DNA of 10,379 nt from Acidimicrobiaceae bacterium (GTDB taxonomy: Bacteria > Actinomycetota > Acidimicrobiia > Acidimicrobiales > RAAP-2): positions 1 to 10,379 of the forward strand of contig JAUTXB010000101.1 in NCBI GenBank assembly GCA_030838245.1. The letters run 5' to 3'. A model generated the notes under the pieces. It was given only the letters and a program-made list of their open reading frames with translations, searched no databases and had not been told where the DNA came from. Position 1 is the stretch's first letter; each line of letters starts with the position of its first letter. This document shows, one piece after another, positions 1-6,796 of this stretch. The position numbers and the translations under genes were made by a program.

Positions 1-126
1 TACGAGCAGCTGGTGTACGCCCTCGCCATTCTCGCTGTCATCCTGGTGCTGCCCGGCGGCCTCACCTCGTTGCCGGCCGAATTCCGGGCCCGGCGAGACA
101 AGCTGCGCCAGCGCGGTGCACGGTGA
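1..126 (+). CDS. LivM-type branched-chain amino acid ABC permease, C-terminal end (partial)
   Basis: This is the last 41 codons of a gene that begins before the window; the reading frame is open from base 1 and stops at TGA 124-126. The peptide has one hydrophobic segment (residues about 4-22 of the visible part, LVYALAILAVILVLPGGL) followed by a basic cytoplasmic tail (RARRDKLRQRGAR). That is how LivM/LivH-type inner-membrane permeases of the hydrophobic amino acid (HAAT) ABC family usually end. The assignment rests mainly on position: the stop overlaps the start of a LivG-type ATPase by 4 bases (GTGA at 123-126), which indicates translational coupling in one importer operon. LivM rather than LivH is inferred from the usual gene order H-M-G-F. 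The substrate cannot be told from this fragment. Confidence 0.72.
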   Translation, partial: YEQLVYALAILAVILVLPGGLTSLPAEFRARRDKLRQRGAR

Positions 127-887
127 GCACCTTTCTGGCCTGCAAGGGACTCACCGTCCGGTTCGGAGGTGTGATCGCCGTCGACGACGTATCCCTGTCC
201 GTCGACGCCGGTGGGGAGGTGGTCGGGCTCATCGGGCCCAACGGATCGGGCAAGTCCACATTCTTGAACGCACTGTCCGGTTTGGTGCCGGCCCGTGGCC
301 GGGTCGAGGTCGAGGGCAAGTCGGTGTCGTTCGGGCGTCCCGGCGTCATGGCCCGTAACGGGATCTTCCGTACCTACCAGACCCCCCAGGTCGACGCCGA
401 GCTGACCTGCATGGAGAACGTGCTGGTCACCTCGCCCGATCTGGCCCTCCGGGGACTGCTCGGCGCCTGGCCCCTGCGACCGGCGATGTGGCGACGGGAG
501 AAGGGTCGCTGGCAGGCGGCTTGCGACATCCTCGAGCGGGTCGGCCTGCTCGACAAGGCCAATCAGCTGGCCGGGGGCCTCTCCTACGGCGAACGTCGTC
601 GGCTCGAGATCGCCCGTGCCCTCATGGCCAAGCCGCGGCTGCTCTTGATGGACGAGCCGGCCGCAGGTCTGAACACGACCGAGACCGACCGGCTCGCCGC
701 CCTCTTGGGCGAGGTGACCGCCCAGGGGATCAGCATGGTCGTCATCGAGCACAAGATCGCTTTCATCGAGCAGCTCTGTCACCGGATCGTGGTCCTGGAG
801 CTGGGACGCCAGATCGCTGCCGGTCCGCCGAAGGAAGTGTGGTTGGACCCCGCGGTGATGAGGGCGTACCTCGGTGAGGCAGTATGA
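123..887 (+). CDS. ABC transporter ATP-binding protein, LivG type
   Basis: Cytoplasmic ATPase subunit that would power import through LivH/LivM-type permeases. All nucleotide-binding motifs are present in 254 residues: Walker A GPNGSGKST (38-46), Q-loop in RTYQ (Q86), signature LSYGE (153-157), Walker B LLLMDEP (173-179), D-loop AAGLN (180-184) and H-loop histidine H210 in VVIEHK. The length and the RTYQ and IEHK contexts match LivG of the HAAT family. The start is GTG at 123 with no clear ribosome binding site, but it overlaps the permease stop by 4 bases, so coupling explains initiation. The 3' end overlaps the LivF-type gene by 4 bases (ATGA, 884-887). The family moves branched-chain amino acids, but in catabolic clusters such systems often take up aromatic or aliphatic carboxylates; the neighbouring CoA ligase favours that reading here. 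Confidence 0.9.
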   Translation: MSTFLACKGLTVRFGGVIAVDDVSLSVDAGGEVVGLIGPNGSGKSTFLNALSGLVPARGRVEVEGKSVSFGRPGVMARNGIFRTYQTPQVDAELTCMENVLVTSPDLALRGLLGAWPLRPAMWRREKGRWQAACDILERVGLLDKANQLAGGLSYGERRRLEIARALMAKPRLLLMDEPAAGLNTTETDRLAALLGEVTAQGISMVVIEHKIAFIEQLCHRIVVLELGRQIAAGPPKEVWLDPAVMRAYLGEAV

Positions 888-1657
888 CAACCGATGTCGA
901 CATGACCACCGAGCCACTTACCCAGGGGATCTCCCCGACGGAGACCGCCGGTCGTCCGCTCCTCGAGGTGCGAGGCCTGACTGTCACCTACGGGACCCCG
1001 ACCCCCGCCGTCGATCACATCGATCTGGAGGTGGGTGAGCGGGAGGCAGTGGCCCTCCTCGGGGCCAATGGCGCCGGGAAGACTTCCACCCTGCGGGCGA
1101 TCTCTGGACTCATCTCGTCGACCGGAACCGTGACCTTCGACGGTGAGGACCAGAGCCGTCGACAACCCGAGATCATCGCCCGGTCGGGCATCATCCACAT
1201 CCCCGAAGGGCGTCGGCTCTTCGGGGCGCTCAACGTGGAGGAGAACCTGCTCATCGGGGGCACGGCGCGAGGCAGCCGCGATCCTCTCTTCAGCCTGGAC
1301 GACACCTACGACCTCTTTCCCCAGTTGAAGGGGCTCCGACGCCGGGGCGGATGGACCCTGTCGGGTGGCGAGCAGCAGATGGTGGCCATCGGCCGGGCAT
1401 TGCTGGCCTCGCCCCGGGTCCTGCTGCTCGACGAACCCTCGCTCGGCCTGGCCCCCCTGGTGGTGGAGTCGGTGTTCAAGGCGCTGCACTCCATCGCCCA
1501 CCGTGTGGCCATGGTGCTGGTCGAGCAGAACGCCGGCCTTGCCCTGGACCTGTGTGGGCGGGCCTATGTCCTGGCCACCGGCCGTGTGGCGGTATCGGGC
1601 ACCCACGCCGAACTTCCGTCCCGCGAAGACCTGCTGGCCACGTACCTGGCGGAGTAA
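884..1657 (+). CDS. ABC transporter ATP-binding protein, LivF type
   Basis: Second ATPase of the same importer, expected to pair with the LivG-type subunit. Motifs in 257 residues: Walker A GANGAGKTS (60-68), the LivF-typical IPEGRRLF (106-113) in the Q-loop region, signature LSGGEQQ (159-165), Walker B LLLDEP (180-185), and VLVEQN where other ABC ATPases carry the H-loop histidine. The Gln in VEQN is normal for LivF and is not a defect. The first conserved strand (LLEVRGLTVTYG) begins only at residue 26, so there is a polar N-terminal extension of about 25 residues. The ATG at 884 overlaps the upstream stop and has GGTGAGG (873-879) before it; an in-frame ATG at 902 would shorten the extension by six residues. 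It ends with TAA at 1655-1657 and is followed by a 75-base gap holding a stem-loop. Confidence 0.9.
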   Translation: MTTDVDMTTEPLTQGISPTETAGRPLLEVRGLTVTYGTPTPAVDHIDLEVGEREAVALLGANGAGKTSTLRAISGLISSTGTVTFDGEDQSRRQPEIIARSGIIHIPEGRRLFGALNVEENLLIGGTARGSRDPLFSLDDTYDLFPQLKGLRRRGGWTLSGGEQQMVAIGRALLASPRVLLLDEPSLGLAPLVVESVFKALHSIAHRVAMVLVEQNAGLALDLCGRAYVLATGRVAVSGTHAELPSREDLLATYLAE

Positions 1658-1676
1658 CCCGTATCGAAGGGATAGA

Positions 1677-1704
1677 CGAGCAGATTCGGTGCGAGCTCTG
1701 CTCG
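1677..1704 (+). other. Stem-loop in the 75-base gap between ABC ATPase and ligase genes
   Basis: A perfect 8-base inverted repeat, CGAGCAGA (1677-1684) and TCTGCTCG (1697-1704), encloses a 12-base loop. It lies 19 bases after the LivF-type stop and 28 bases before the ligase ATG. No T-run follows, so it is not a standard intrinsic terminator. It could be an mRNA processing or stability element that lets transporter and enzyme levels differ, a weak terminator, or a protein-binding site. The arms are seen directly; the role is inferred. Confidence 0.4.
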
Positions 1705-1720
1705 GCTGGTCGAGTTCCAC

Positions 1721-1728
1721 AGAGGAGA
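1721..1728 (+). promoter_or_regulatory. Ribosome binding site of the acyl-CoA synthetase gene
   Basis: The sequence AGAGGAGA sits 4 bases before ATG 1733; its AGGAG core (1723-1727) is 5 bases from the start. It is the strongest Shine-Dalgarno in the first operon and fixes the ligase start, suggesting independent translation initiation here, unlike the coupled starts upstream. Confidence 0.8.
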
Positions 1729-1732
1729 ACTG

Positions 1733-3289
1733 ATGAGCACCTTGTTCGAAGCCCTGGCCCAGTGGGCCGGGGCACAGCCAGAAGCCCTGGCCCTCATCAC
1801 CGAGACCGACGGCACCCGGACCTACGGCGAACTGGTGCACAATGCCGCCGCCATCGGCGCCGCCCTGCACGGAGAACTGGGCGTGGCACCGGGGGACACG
1901 GTCACGCTGCTGGCCGCCAATCGACCGCAGTGGGTCGAGACCTACCTCGGTGTCGGAGCGGCCGGACTGCGGTGCGTGTCCGGCAATCCCGAGTGGACGG
2001 ATTCGGAGGTCTCGTTCATTCTCGAGCACTCAGAGTCGAGCGCGGTCATCTGCGACGGCGAGCTGGCCGGCCGGGTCGTCGCCTTGAAGGCCGACCTGGC
2101 CCGGCTCCGCCATGTCATCGCCATCCCCGACGGCGATGAGCCGGTAGCCCCCGGCTCGGTCTCCTACGCCGCCCTCATCGAGGGCGCACCCGAGGACCCG
2201 CGCAAGGGGCTTCCCACCGAGGAGTTCGAGTTCGCCGAGCACATCATGTACACCTCGGGGACGACCACCGGCCGCCCCAAGGCGGTGATCAACCAGGTCA
2301 CCGACCAGCCCGGGATCGACTACGAGGAGATGTTCGGCATCACCGCCAAGGACCGGGGCATCGTGGTGACCCCGTTCTTCCACGGCAACGGGATGGGTGG
2401 GCTGATGGTGGCGCTGATCTACGGGGCCAGTGTTGTCTTCACCCGTCGCTTCTCGGGCACCCGGTTCTGGAAGCTGGTCGATCTCTACCGGCCGACCTTC
2501 CTGTTCACCCTCTCGCCCATCGTCAACATCCTGCTCGGCCGGCCCGAGAGCCTTCCCGAGAAGCGCCACAACCTCCGGGTCATGATCGCCCTGGGTGCCT
2601 CGCGGACCGCTCCCATCATCGAAGAGCGCTTCGGGGCCCCGGTCATCGATTGGTACGGCATGACCGAGGCCGGACTGGGCACCTACACCCGGCTCGACGA
2701 GGTCCGTAAACCCGGGTCGGCCGGCCGGCGCTTCCCCGACTCCACCATGACCATCCTGAAAGACGACGGAACGGTCGCCGCGCCCAACGAGGAGGGGGAG
2801 GTGGTGTTCGGCCTGGGCACGATCTCTTTCGACGGCTACCTCAAAGACGACGAGGCCACGGCGGCGGTGATCGACGCCGACTGGTTCCATACCGGCGACC
2901 TCGGCTACTTCGACGAGGACGGGTATTTCTTCTTCGTCGACCGGAAAAAGGACATCGTCCGGCGCGGGGGCGAGAACATCTCGTCCCTCGAGATCGAAGG
3001 GGTGATGCGGCTCCACCCCCACGTGGCCGACGCCGCCGTCCTGGGAAAGCCGGACGCCGTGCTGGGCGAGCGGGTGGTGGCTTTTGTCGTGGCCGCCGAC
3101 GAGCACCCCGAGCCCGACGTCGCCTCCATCCAGGGCTACGTCGGTGAACACCTGGCTAAGTTCAAGGTGCCCGAGGAGATCTTCCTGGTCGACGAGCTTC
3201 CTCGCACCTCGACCGGCAAGATCATCAAGGCCAAGCTCCGGTCCCGGATACCCGCGACCGATGGGGGAGAGGAAGGCGAGAACAAATGA
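1733..3289 (+). CDS. Acyl-CoA synthetase (AMP-forming, CaiC-like ANL ligase)
   Basis: Activates a carboxylic acid to its CoA thioester through an acyl-adenylate (acid + ATP + CoA to acyl-CoA + AMP + PPi), probably in the cytoplasm. The 518 residues show the ANL motifs in order: ATP-binding loop YTSGTTTGRPK (173-183), WYGMTEAG (307-314), FHTGDLG with ribose-binding D389, the hinge stretch DRKKD (403-407), RRGGENIS (410-417), and PRTSTGK with the adenylation lysine K496. The RRGGENISSLEIE context and the FFHGNGMGG segment resemble the crotonobetaine/carnitine-CoA ligase (CaiC) branch and related cyclic-acid ligases more than long-chain fatty acyl-CoA synthetases; that subgrouping is by eye. Its stop overlaps the aldehyde dehydrogenase start (ATGA, 3286-3289), so the acid made by that enzyme is a plausible substrate. 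The acid itself cannot be named. Confidence 0.9.
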   Translation: MSTLFEALAQWAGAQPEALALITETDGTRTYGELVHNAAAIGAALHGELGVAPGDTVTLLAANRPQWVETYLGVGAAGLRCVSGNPEWTDSEVSFILEHSESSAVICDGELAGRVVALKADLARLRHVIAIPDGDEPVAPGSVSYAALIEGAPEDPRKGLPTEEFEFAEHIMYTSGTTTGRPKAVINQVTDQPGIDYEEMFGITAKDRGIVVTPFFHGNGMGGLMVALIYGASVVFTRRFSGTRFWKLVDLYRPTFLFTLSPIVNILLGRPESLPEKRHNLRVMIALGASRTAPIIEERFGAPVIDWYGMTEAGLGTYTRLDEVRKPGSAGRRFPDSTMTILKDDGTVAAPNEEGEVVFGLGTISFDGYLKDDEATAAVIDADWFHTGDLGYFDEDGYFFFVDRKKDIVRRGGENISSLEIEGVMRLHPHVADAAVLGKPDAVLGERVVAFVVAADEHPEPDVASIQGYVGEHLAKFKVPEEIFLVDELPRTSTGKIIKAKLRSRIPATDGGEEGENK

Positions 3290-4761
3290 CGATTGCACGG
3301 ACACACGAGGAGTGGAAGCTCCGGATCGGGGGGGACTGGGTCACCCCGAAGGAGGGCACCTACTCGATCATCAACCCGGCGACCGAAGAGGTGGTGGGCG
3401 AGGCCCCCGAGGCCTCGCTCCAGGACACGGCTGACGCGGTGGCCGCGGCCAAAGAGGCGTTCGGCTCGTGGTCGCAGACCTCACGGTACGAGCGGGCCGC
3501 CTTGTTGCGGGCGGCGGCGGAGTTGTGGCGGGAACGCGAAGCTGACATCGTGCCGCTGGTCCAGGCCGAGACCGGTGCAGTGCAGTCGGTGGCGGCCGGC
3601 GCCCAGGTGCCCGGATGCACCAATCGCCTGTTCGAGAACGCCGAGCTGGCCCTCCGGAACTGGGACATCCCGTTGCTCCCCAGTGAGAGTGCCACGTCGC
3701 CCCTCGCCCCGGGGGCCCTGATGGGGGCGGTGGCCGCCCGCCAGCCGGTGGGCGTGGTCGGATGCATCACCCCCTACAACTTCCCCCTCACCAACACCGC
3801 CGGCAAGATCGGGCCTGCCCTGGCCATGGGGAACACCGTCGTGATCAAGCCGGCCCCCCAGGACCCGCTGGGCAGCATCGAGCTGGTCCGAGTGCTCGAC
3901 GAAGTGGGGTTCCCTCCTGGAGTGGTGAACCTGCTCACCGGGTCGAGCCCCGAGGTCGGGGCGGCATTGGTCGACTCGCCCGATGTCGACATGATCAGCT
4001 TCACCGGAAGTTCGGTGGTCGGGGCGAAGATCTTCGAGGCCGGTGGCAAGACCATGAAGCGGTTGCTCATGGAGCTGGGGGGGAAGGGCGCGGCGCTGGT
4101 CCTGGCCGACGCCGACGTCCCCGTGGCCGTGCGCAACATCATGAGTGTGTGGGCCTTCCACTCCGGGCAGATCTGCACGGCGCCCACTCGGGTGGTCGTT
4201 CATCGGTCGGTGTATCAGGAGCTGGTGGACGGGCTGGCCGCCGCGGCAGGCATGCTGACCACGGGCGACCCGCTCGACCCCTCGACCGTGGTCGGCCCGG
4301 TGATCTCTCGAGCCCATCGTGACCGGGTCGAATCCATGATCGCCTCGGGCGAGAAAGACGGCGCACACATCGTGGTCGATGGCCGACGCCCCGAGCATCT
4401 CGAACGGGGGTTCTTCGTTGCCCCCACCCTGTTGGCGGAGTGCACCAACGACATGTACGTGGTACGAGAGGAAGTGTTCGGGCCCGTGATCGTGGTGGTG
4501 CCCTTCGACGACGAGGAAGAGGGGATTGCCATCTCCAATGACAGCTCGTACGGGCTCTATGACTACGTGTTCTCGACCGACACCGCTCGTGCCTATCAAG
4601 TGGCGCGCCGGCTCCGAGCCGGCAACGTCGGCATCAACACCACCGGTCGGAGTCCGCACACCCCCTTTGGTGGGTTCAAGATGAGCGGCGTCGGTCGGGA
4701 CGGGACCCGTTTCGGCATCGAGGCCTACAGCGAACTGCAGAGCATCGTCTGGCCGGCGTGA
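3286..4761 (+). CDS. NAD(P)+-dependent aldehyde dehydrogenase
   Basis: Oxidises an aldehyde to the carboxylic acid with NAD(P)+. The length of 491 residues is normal for the superfamily and the catalytic set is intact: oxyanion-hole N165 in PYNF, cofactor lysine K188 in IKPAPQ, SFTGSSVVG around the Rossmann fold, general base E263 in MELGGKG, nucleophile C297 in GQICT, and cofactor-binding E396 in EEVFGP. GFKMSGVGRDG near the C-terminus is the usual end motif. The start is ATG 3286, overlapping the ligase stop by 4 bases, with GGAAGG (3271-3276) upstream. Coupling to the ligase suggests sequential aldehyde-to-acid-to-acyl-CoA conversion. The gene ends 15 bases from the convergent TetR stop. 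It looks like the benzaldehyde/aliphatic aldehyde dehydrogenases of actinobacteria; a CoA-acylating function is unlikely because the general base E263 is present. Confidence 0.92.
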   Translation: MTIARTHEEWKLRIGGDWVTPKEGTYSIINPATEEVVGEAPEASLQDTADAVAAAKEAFGSWSQTSRYERAALLRAAAELWREREADIVPLVQAETGAVQSVAAGAQVPGCTNRLFENAELALRNWDIPLLPSESATSPLAPGALMGAVAARQPVGVVGCITPYNFPLTNTAGKIGPALAMGNTVVIKPAPQDPLGSIELVRVLDEVGFPPGVVNLLTGSSPEVGAALVDSPDVDMISFTGSSVVGAKIFEAGGKTMKRLLMELGGKGAALVLADADVPVAVRNIMSVWAFHSGQICTAPTRVVVHRSVYQELVDGLAAAAGMLTTGDPLDPSTVVGPVISRAHRDRVESMIASGEKDGAHIVVDGRRPEHLERGFFVAPTLLAECTNDMYVVREEVFGPVIVVVPFDDEEEGIAISNDSSYGLYDYVFSTDTARAYQVARRLRAGNVGINTTGRSPHTPFGGFKMSGVGRDGTRFGIEAYSELQSIVWPA

Positions 4762-4776
4762 ACCGCGCCGTTCAGC

Positions 4777-5457
4777 TCATTGGGGTGCGATGCGGAGGCG
4801 CCGGCCCTGCGGTCGGGCGCTGGCCCCGAGGTACGACCGTTCGATCATGGTGGCGAGCGTAGGGGCCAGGCGATCGGGGTTGACTTGGGACTGTCGCGAG
4901 GTGACGTAGCTGTAGGACCGGTCGATCAGGATGAACAGCAGTGCCGCTTGCACCTCGGGGTGGACCCGCGACCCGGTCTTGGCCGCCAAGATCGGGGTCA
5001 GAAGCTCTTCGAAGAGCGCGTCGAATGCCTTCGTCGCCTCGCCCGAGATGGTCGAATCGGGGACTGCGTCCCGTTCGAACCAGGCGCGGATCACGCCGCC
5101 GTGCGAATCGAGCAGGTCCCGCCAATGCTTCAAGAGCTCGATCAGTTGACCCCGCGCCTCGTCCCCGGGCGTCACCGACGCAATGGCCCGGGTGGTCACG
5201 CGCATATCGACAAAGCAGATCCGGCTCAGCTCGGTGAAGAGCGCGTTCTTGCTCTTGAAGTACCGGTAGAACGTGGCCCGGGACGTGTTGGCCGCTTCGA
5301 TGATGTCGTCCACCCGGGTCCCGGCGTACCCGGTCTCGGCGAAGACGCGTTGGCCGGCCTCGAGCAGGCGGGTGCGCAAGTCCTGGTCCTGGCGGGGTGG
5401 CGACACGGAGGTGCTCGTACCCTTTTCTGAGCGCACTTCTCTCCCCATCGCACGCAC
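4777..5457 (-). CDS. TetR/AcrR-family transcriptional regulator (first)
   Basis: DNA-binding repressor type, most likely sensing a pathway intermediate. The N-terminal helix-turn-helix lies at about residues 49-68 of the 226-residue version (RVDDIIEAANTSRATFYRYF), preceded by the family's LLEAGQRVFAETGYAGT helix. The C-terminal ligand domain (about 75-215) is divergent and gives no ligand hint. The longest start is GTG 5457, but ATG 5448 (223 residues) is equally good; GGATAGAG (about 5457-5464 read on the minus strand) is 8 bases from the ATG and only a few bases from the GTG, so I prefer ATG 5448. It faces the aldehyde dehydrogenase gene tail-to-tail. A perfect 6-1-6 palindrome just upstream (5464-5476) is a candidate autoregulatory operator. 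Confidence 0.88.
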   Translation of the reverse strand: MRAMGREVRSEKGTSTSVSPPRQDQDLRTRLLEAGQRVFAETGYAGTRVDDIIEAANTSRATFYRYFKSKNALFTELSRICFVDMRVTTRAIASVTPGDEARGQLIELLKHWRDLLDSHGGVIRAWFERDAVPDSTISGEATKAFDALFEELLTPILAAKTGSRVHPEVQAALLFILIDRSYSYVTSRQSQVNPDRLAPTLATMIERSYLGASARPQGRRLRIAPQ

Positions 5458-5463
5458 TCTATC

Positions 5464-5476
5464 CGAACGACGTTCG
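5464..5476. promoter_or_regulatory. Candidate operator: palindrome CGAACG-A-CGTTCG upstream of the TetR gene
   Basis: A perfect 6-base inverted repeat with a single central base lies 6 bases upstream of the GTG and 15 bases upstream of the ATG start of the minus-strand TetR gene. TetR proteins bind short palindromes and commonly repress themselves from sites overlapping their own promoter or leader. The repeat is seen directly; binding is inferred, and chance palindromes are not rare in GC-rich DNA. Confidence 0.4.
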
Positions 5477-5591
5477 CGGGGGCCGTGATGACCAGGGGAA
5501 AGGCGGTGCTGCGACTACCAAAGCGCCCGATCCACCGGCCGTGCTGTGGCTGGTCTCCGATGAGGTCCTGTACGTCCCCGGGTGCAGCGGC

Positions 5592-5604
5592 CCACCGACG
5601 GTGG
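5592..5604. promoter_or_regulatory. Second 6-1-6 palindrome, CCACCG-A-CGGTGG, downstream of the oxidoreductase gene
   Basis: A perfect 6-base inverted repeat with a one-base centre sits 32 bases past the stop of the minus-strand F420-type gene. As RNA it could form a short stem (CCACC/GGTGG, three-base loop), but no T-run follows on the minus strand, so a normal terminator is not supported. It has the same geometry as 5464-5476 but different half-sites. The rest of the 5458-5635 gap shows no gene and no clear promoter hexamers. Confidence 0.25.
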
Positions 5605-5635
5605 CGCCATCGTCAAGTAGCCGCGCCGGTCATGT

Positions 5636-6574
5636 TCACCGGGTCAGCGGGATGACCTCGGCCCCGAATGCTCCGATCTGGTCGACCAGCTCGTCGACAC
5701 TGCGGCTCCGTAGGCGAATCTGTAGGTGGGAAGCACCCACCGATCCCCACTGTCGGAGCTGCTCGGCCAGTTGATCGGGCGATCCCGACACGGAGTGGGG
5801 CCCGAGGTCCCAGTCCGGCGTCCCGATGTAGAGCGGCATGGCGAAGCCGCCGATGTCGAAGGCCTGGGTTCGTCCCAGCTCTGCCCGTCGCTCGACGAGA
5901 AATTTGATGGCCGACTCCATGCCCTCGGGGGGTGGTCCCTGGGGCAGCCAGCCGTCACCTCGTTCTGCCGCTCGGCGTAACGCCGGGCGCGACGACCCTC
6001 CGACCCAGATAGGTAGGTGGGCCTGGGTAGGCCGGGGCGACTGACCGACGCCGTGCACCGAGAAGCGGTCGGTGTCGACGTCGGGGAACTCGTCGTCGAA
6101 TGCGGCCCGGATCACGTCGACGGCATCGTCGGTGATGCGACCCCGCTCGGCGAAGGGTACGCCCAGCGCGTCGAATTCGGCCTCCACGTGACCGGCGCCG
6201 ACCCCGAGGATGACCCGTCCGCCCGAGAGGTGGTCGAGCGTCATGAACGACTTGGCCGTGACCAGCGGGTGGCGGTAGGCCGGGATGAACACATGCGACA
6301 GGAGCCGTACATCGGTGGTGAGGGCGGCCAGCCAGCCGAGCGTGGCCACCGTGTCGTACCAGGCTGTCTGCATGGTCTCGGCCTTGTCTCTGGGAATGGC
6401 CACGTGATCACAGACGGCGATGTAGGAGAAGCCCGCCTGGTCGGCGGCCTGGGCGATGGCGGCCAGCTCGTCCCGCCCCGCCCCGTCCTCCCAGGGCTCG
6501 CGGTACAGCTTGGAGCGCGACTGGATCGGGAGCTGCATGCCGAACCCGAGGGTCGGCTGGGATGTACTGGTCAT
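5636..6574 (-). CDS. Luciferase-like (LLM) F420-dependent-type oxidoreductase
   Basis: A TIM-barrel flavin/deazaflavin enzyme of the bacterial luciferase-like family. The 312 residues carry the family landmarks: GFGMQLPIQ at the N-terminus, ICDH-like VCDH (54-57), RHPLVTAK (101-108), LDHLSGGRVILGVGAGH (113-129, the phosphate/cofactor loop), FAERGRITDD (141-150), PIWVGGSS (188-195) and GDGWLPQG (207-214). This pattern is that of the actinobacterial group annotated as probable F420-dependent oxidoreductases; F420 versus FMN cannot be decided by eye, nor can the substrate. ATG 6574 is supported by AGGGGG (6580-6585, minus strand) 5 bases upstream. It is transcribed divergently from the acyl-CoA dehydrogenase pair across a 222-base region with a long palindrome, suggesting shared control. 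The TetR gene lies downstream on the same strand. Confidence 0.87.
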   Translation of the reverse strand: MTSTSQPTLGFGMQLPIQSRSKLYREPWEDGAGRDELAAIAQAADQAGFSYIAVCDHVAIPRDKAETMQTAWYDTVATLGWLAALTTDVRLLSHVFIPAYRHPLVTAKSFMTLDHLSGGRVILGVGAGHVEAEFDALGVPFAERGRITDDAVDVIRAAFDDEFPDVDTDRFSVHGVGQSPRPTQAHLPIWVGGSSRPALRRAAERGDGWLPQGPPPEGMESAIKFLVERRAELGRTQAFDIGGFAMPLYIGTPDWDLGPHSVSGSPDQLAEQLRQWGSVGASHLQIRLRSRSVDELVDQIGAFGAEVIPLTR

Positions 6575-6618
6575 GGTTTCCCCCTGAGGTTTGTGCCGGT
6601 GCCGACGGACGTCATGGC

Positions 6619-6624
6619 AAGATA
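6619..6624 (-). promoter_or_regulatory. Possible -10 element for the oxidoreductase gene
   Basis: On the minus strand this reads TATCTT, matching the actinobacterial TAnnnT pattern, about 45 bases upstream of the ATG at 6574. No convincing -35 is seen at 16-18 bases; the nearest candidate there, TGGAAC, is weak. Tentative. Confidence 0.2.
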
Positions 6625-6652
6625 CACAACCTGACTAAAACGTTCCATGTAG

Positions 6653-6662
6653 CGCCCGGGCG
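6653..6662. repeat. Perfect 10-base palindrome CGCCCGGGCG beside the long inverted repeat
   Basis: A self-complementary 10-mer lies 5 bases to the left of the long inverted repeat in the divergent promoter region. It may be part of a composite regulatory site or simply a GC-rich coincidence. Confidence 0.25.
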
Positions 6663-6667
6663 GAAGG

Positions 6668-6702
6668 GATCGACACCGGGGGCACGACCTCCGGTGTCGA
6701 TC
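6668..6702. promoter_or_regulatory. Long inverted repeat at the centre of the divergent promoter region
   Basis: Left arm GATCGACACCGG (6668-6679) is perfectly repeated inverted as CCGGTGTCGATC (6691-6702). If folded as RNA the stem continues inward through one G-U pair (6680/6690) and two G-C pairs (6681/6689, 6682/6688) to 15 pairs with a five-base loop CACGA (6683-6687). The centre, 6685, is 111 bases from ATG 6574 and 112 bases from ATG 6797, so it lies at the midpoint of the divergent pair. No T-run flanks it on either strand, arguing against an ordinary intrinsic terminator. A shared operator for a dimeric regulator (one of the two TetR proteins, for example) or a bidirectional insulator hairpin are the likeliest roles. 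Arms and position are direct observations; function is inferred. Confidence 0.55.
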
Positions 6703-6763
6703 GCACAGGGCGGCTGGACGAGGTCGGAGAACGCGCATTGTAGACGTAGTTGTCACCTTTAGC

Positions 6764-6769
6764 TATGCT
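6764..6769 (+). promoter_or_regulatory. Possible -10 element for the acyl-CoA dehydrogenase operon
   Basis: TATGCT fits the TAnnnT actinobacterial -10 pattern and lies 27 bases before ATG 6797, in an AT-richer patch. TTGTAG at 6738-6743 resembles a -35 but the 20-base spacing is too long, and TTGTCA at 6750-6755 is too close. Tentative. Confidence 0.25.
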
Positions 6770-6796
6770 TGGCCACGAGCAATCAGAGGAGGGTCG

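Noticed and set aside
884..1657. Missing H-loop histidine in the LivF-type ATPase (VEQN)
   Set aside because: Glutamine at this position is the normal state of LivF-family ATPases, so it is not evidence of a degenerate protein.
779..4659. Very long minus-strand open frames opposite the ATPase, ligase and aldehyde dehydrogenase genes (779-2029, 2030-3304, 3481-4659)
   Set aside because: They are antisense to genes with complete catalytic motifs, their translations are low-complexity (rich in Gly, His, Arg, Asp) without recognisable domains, and long antisense frames are expected in GC-rich DNA with strong third-position bias.
4754..4770. Short stem CGGCG/CGCCG at the convergent end of the aldehyde dehydrogenase and TetR genes as a terminator
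   Set aside because: Only five pairs, partly inside the coding sequence, and no T-run on either side; too weak to call.
5397..5774. Possible small plus-strand gene (125 codons) in the gap between TetR and the oxidoreductase
   Set aside because: It overlaps both flanking genes on the opposite strand, has no ribosome binding site that I can see, and its translation is composition-biased with no domain.
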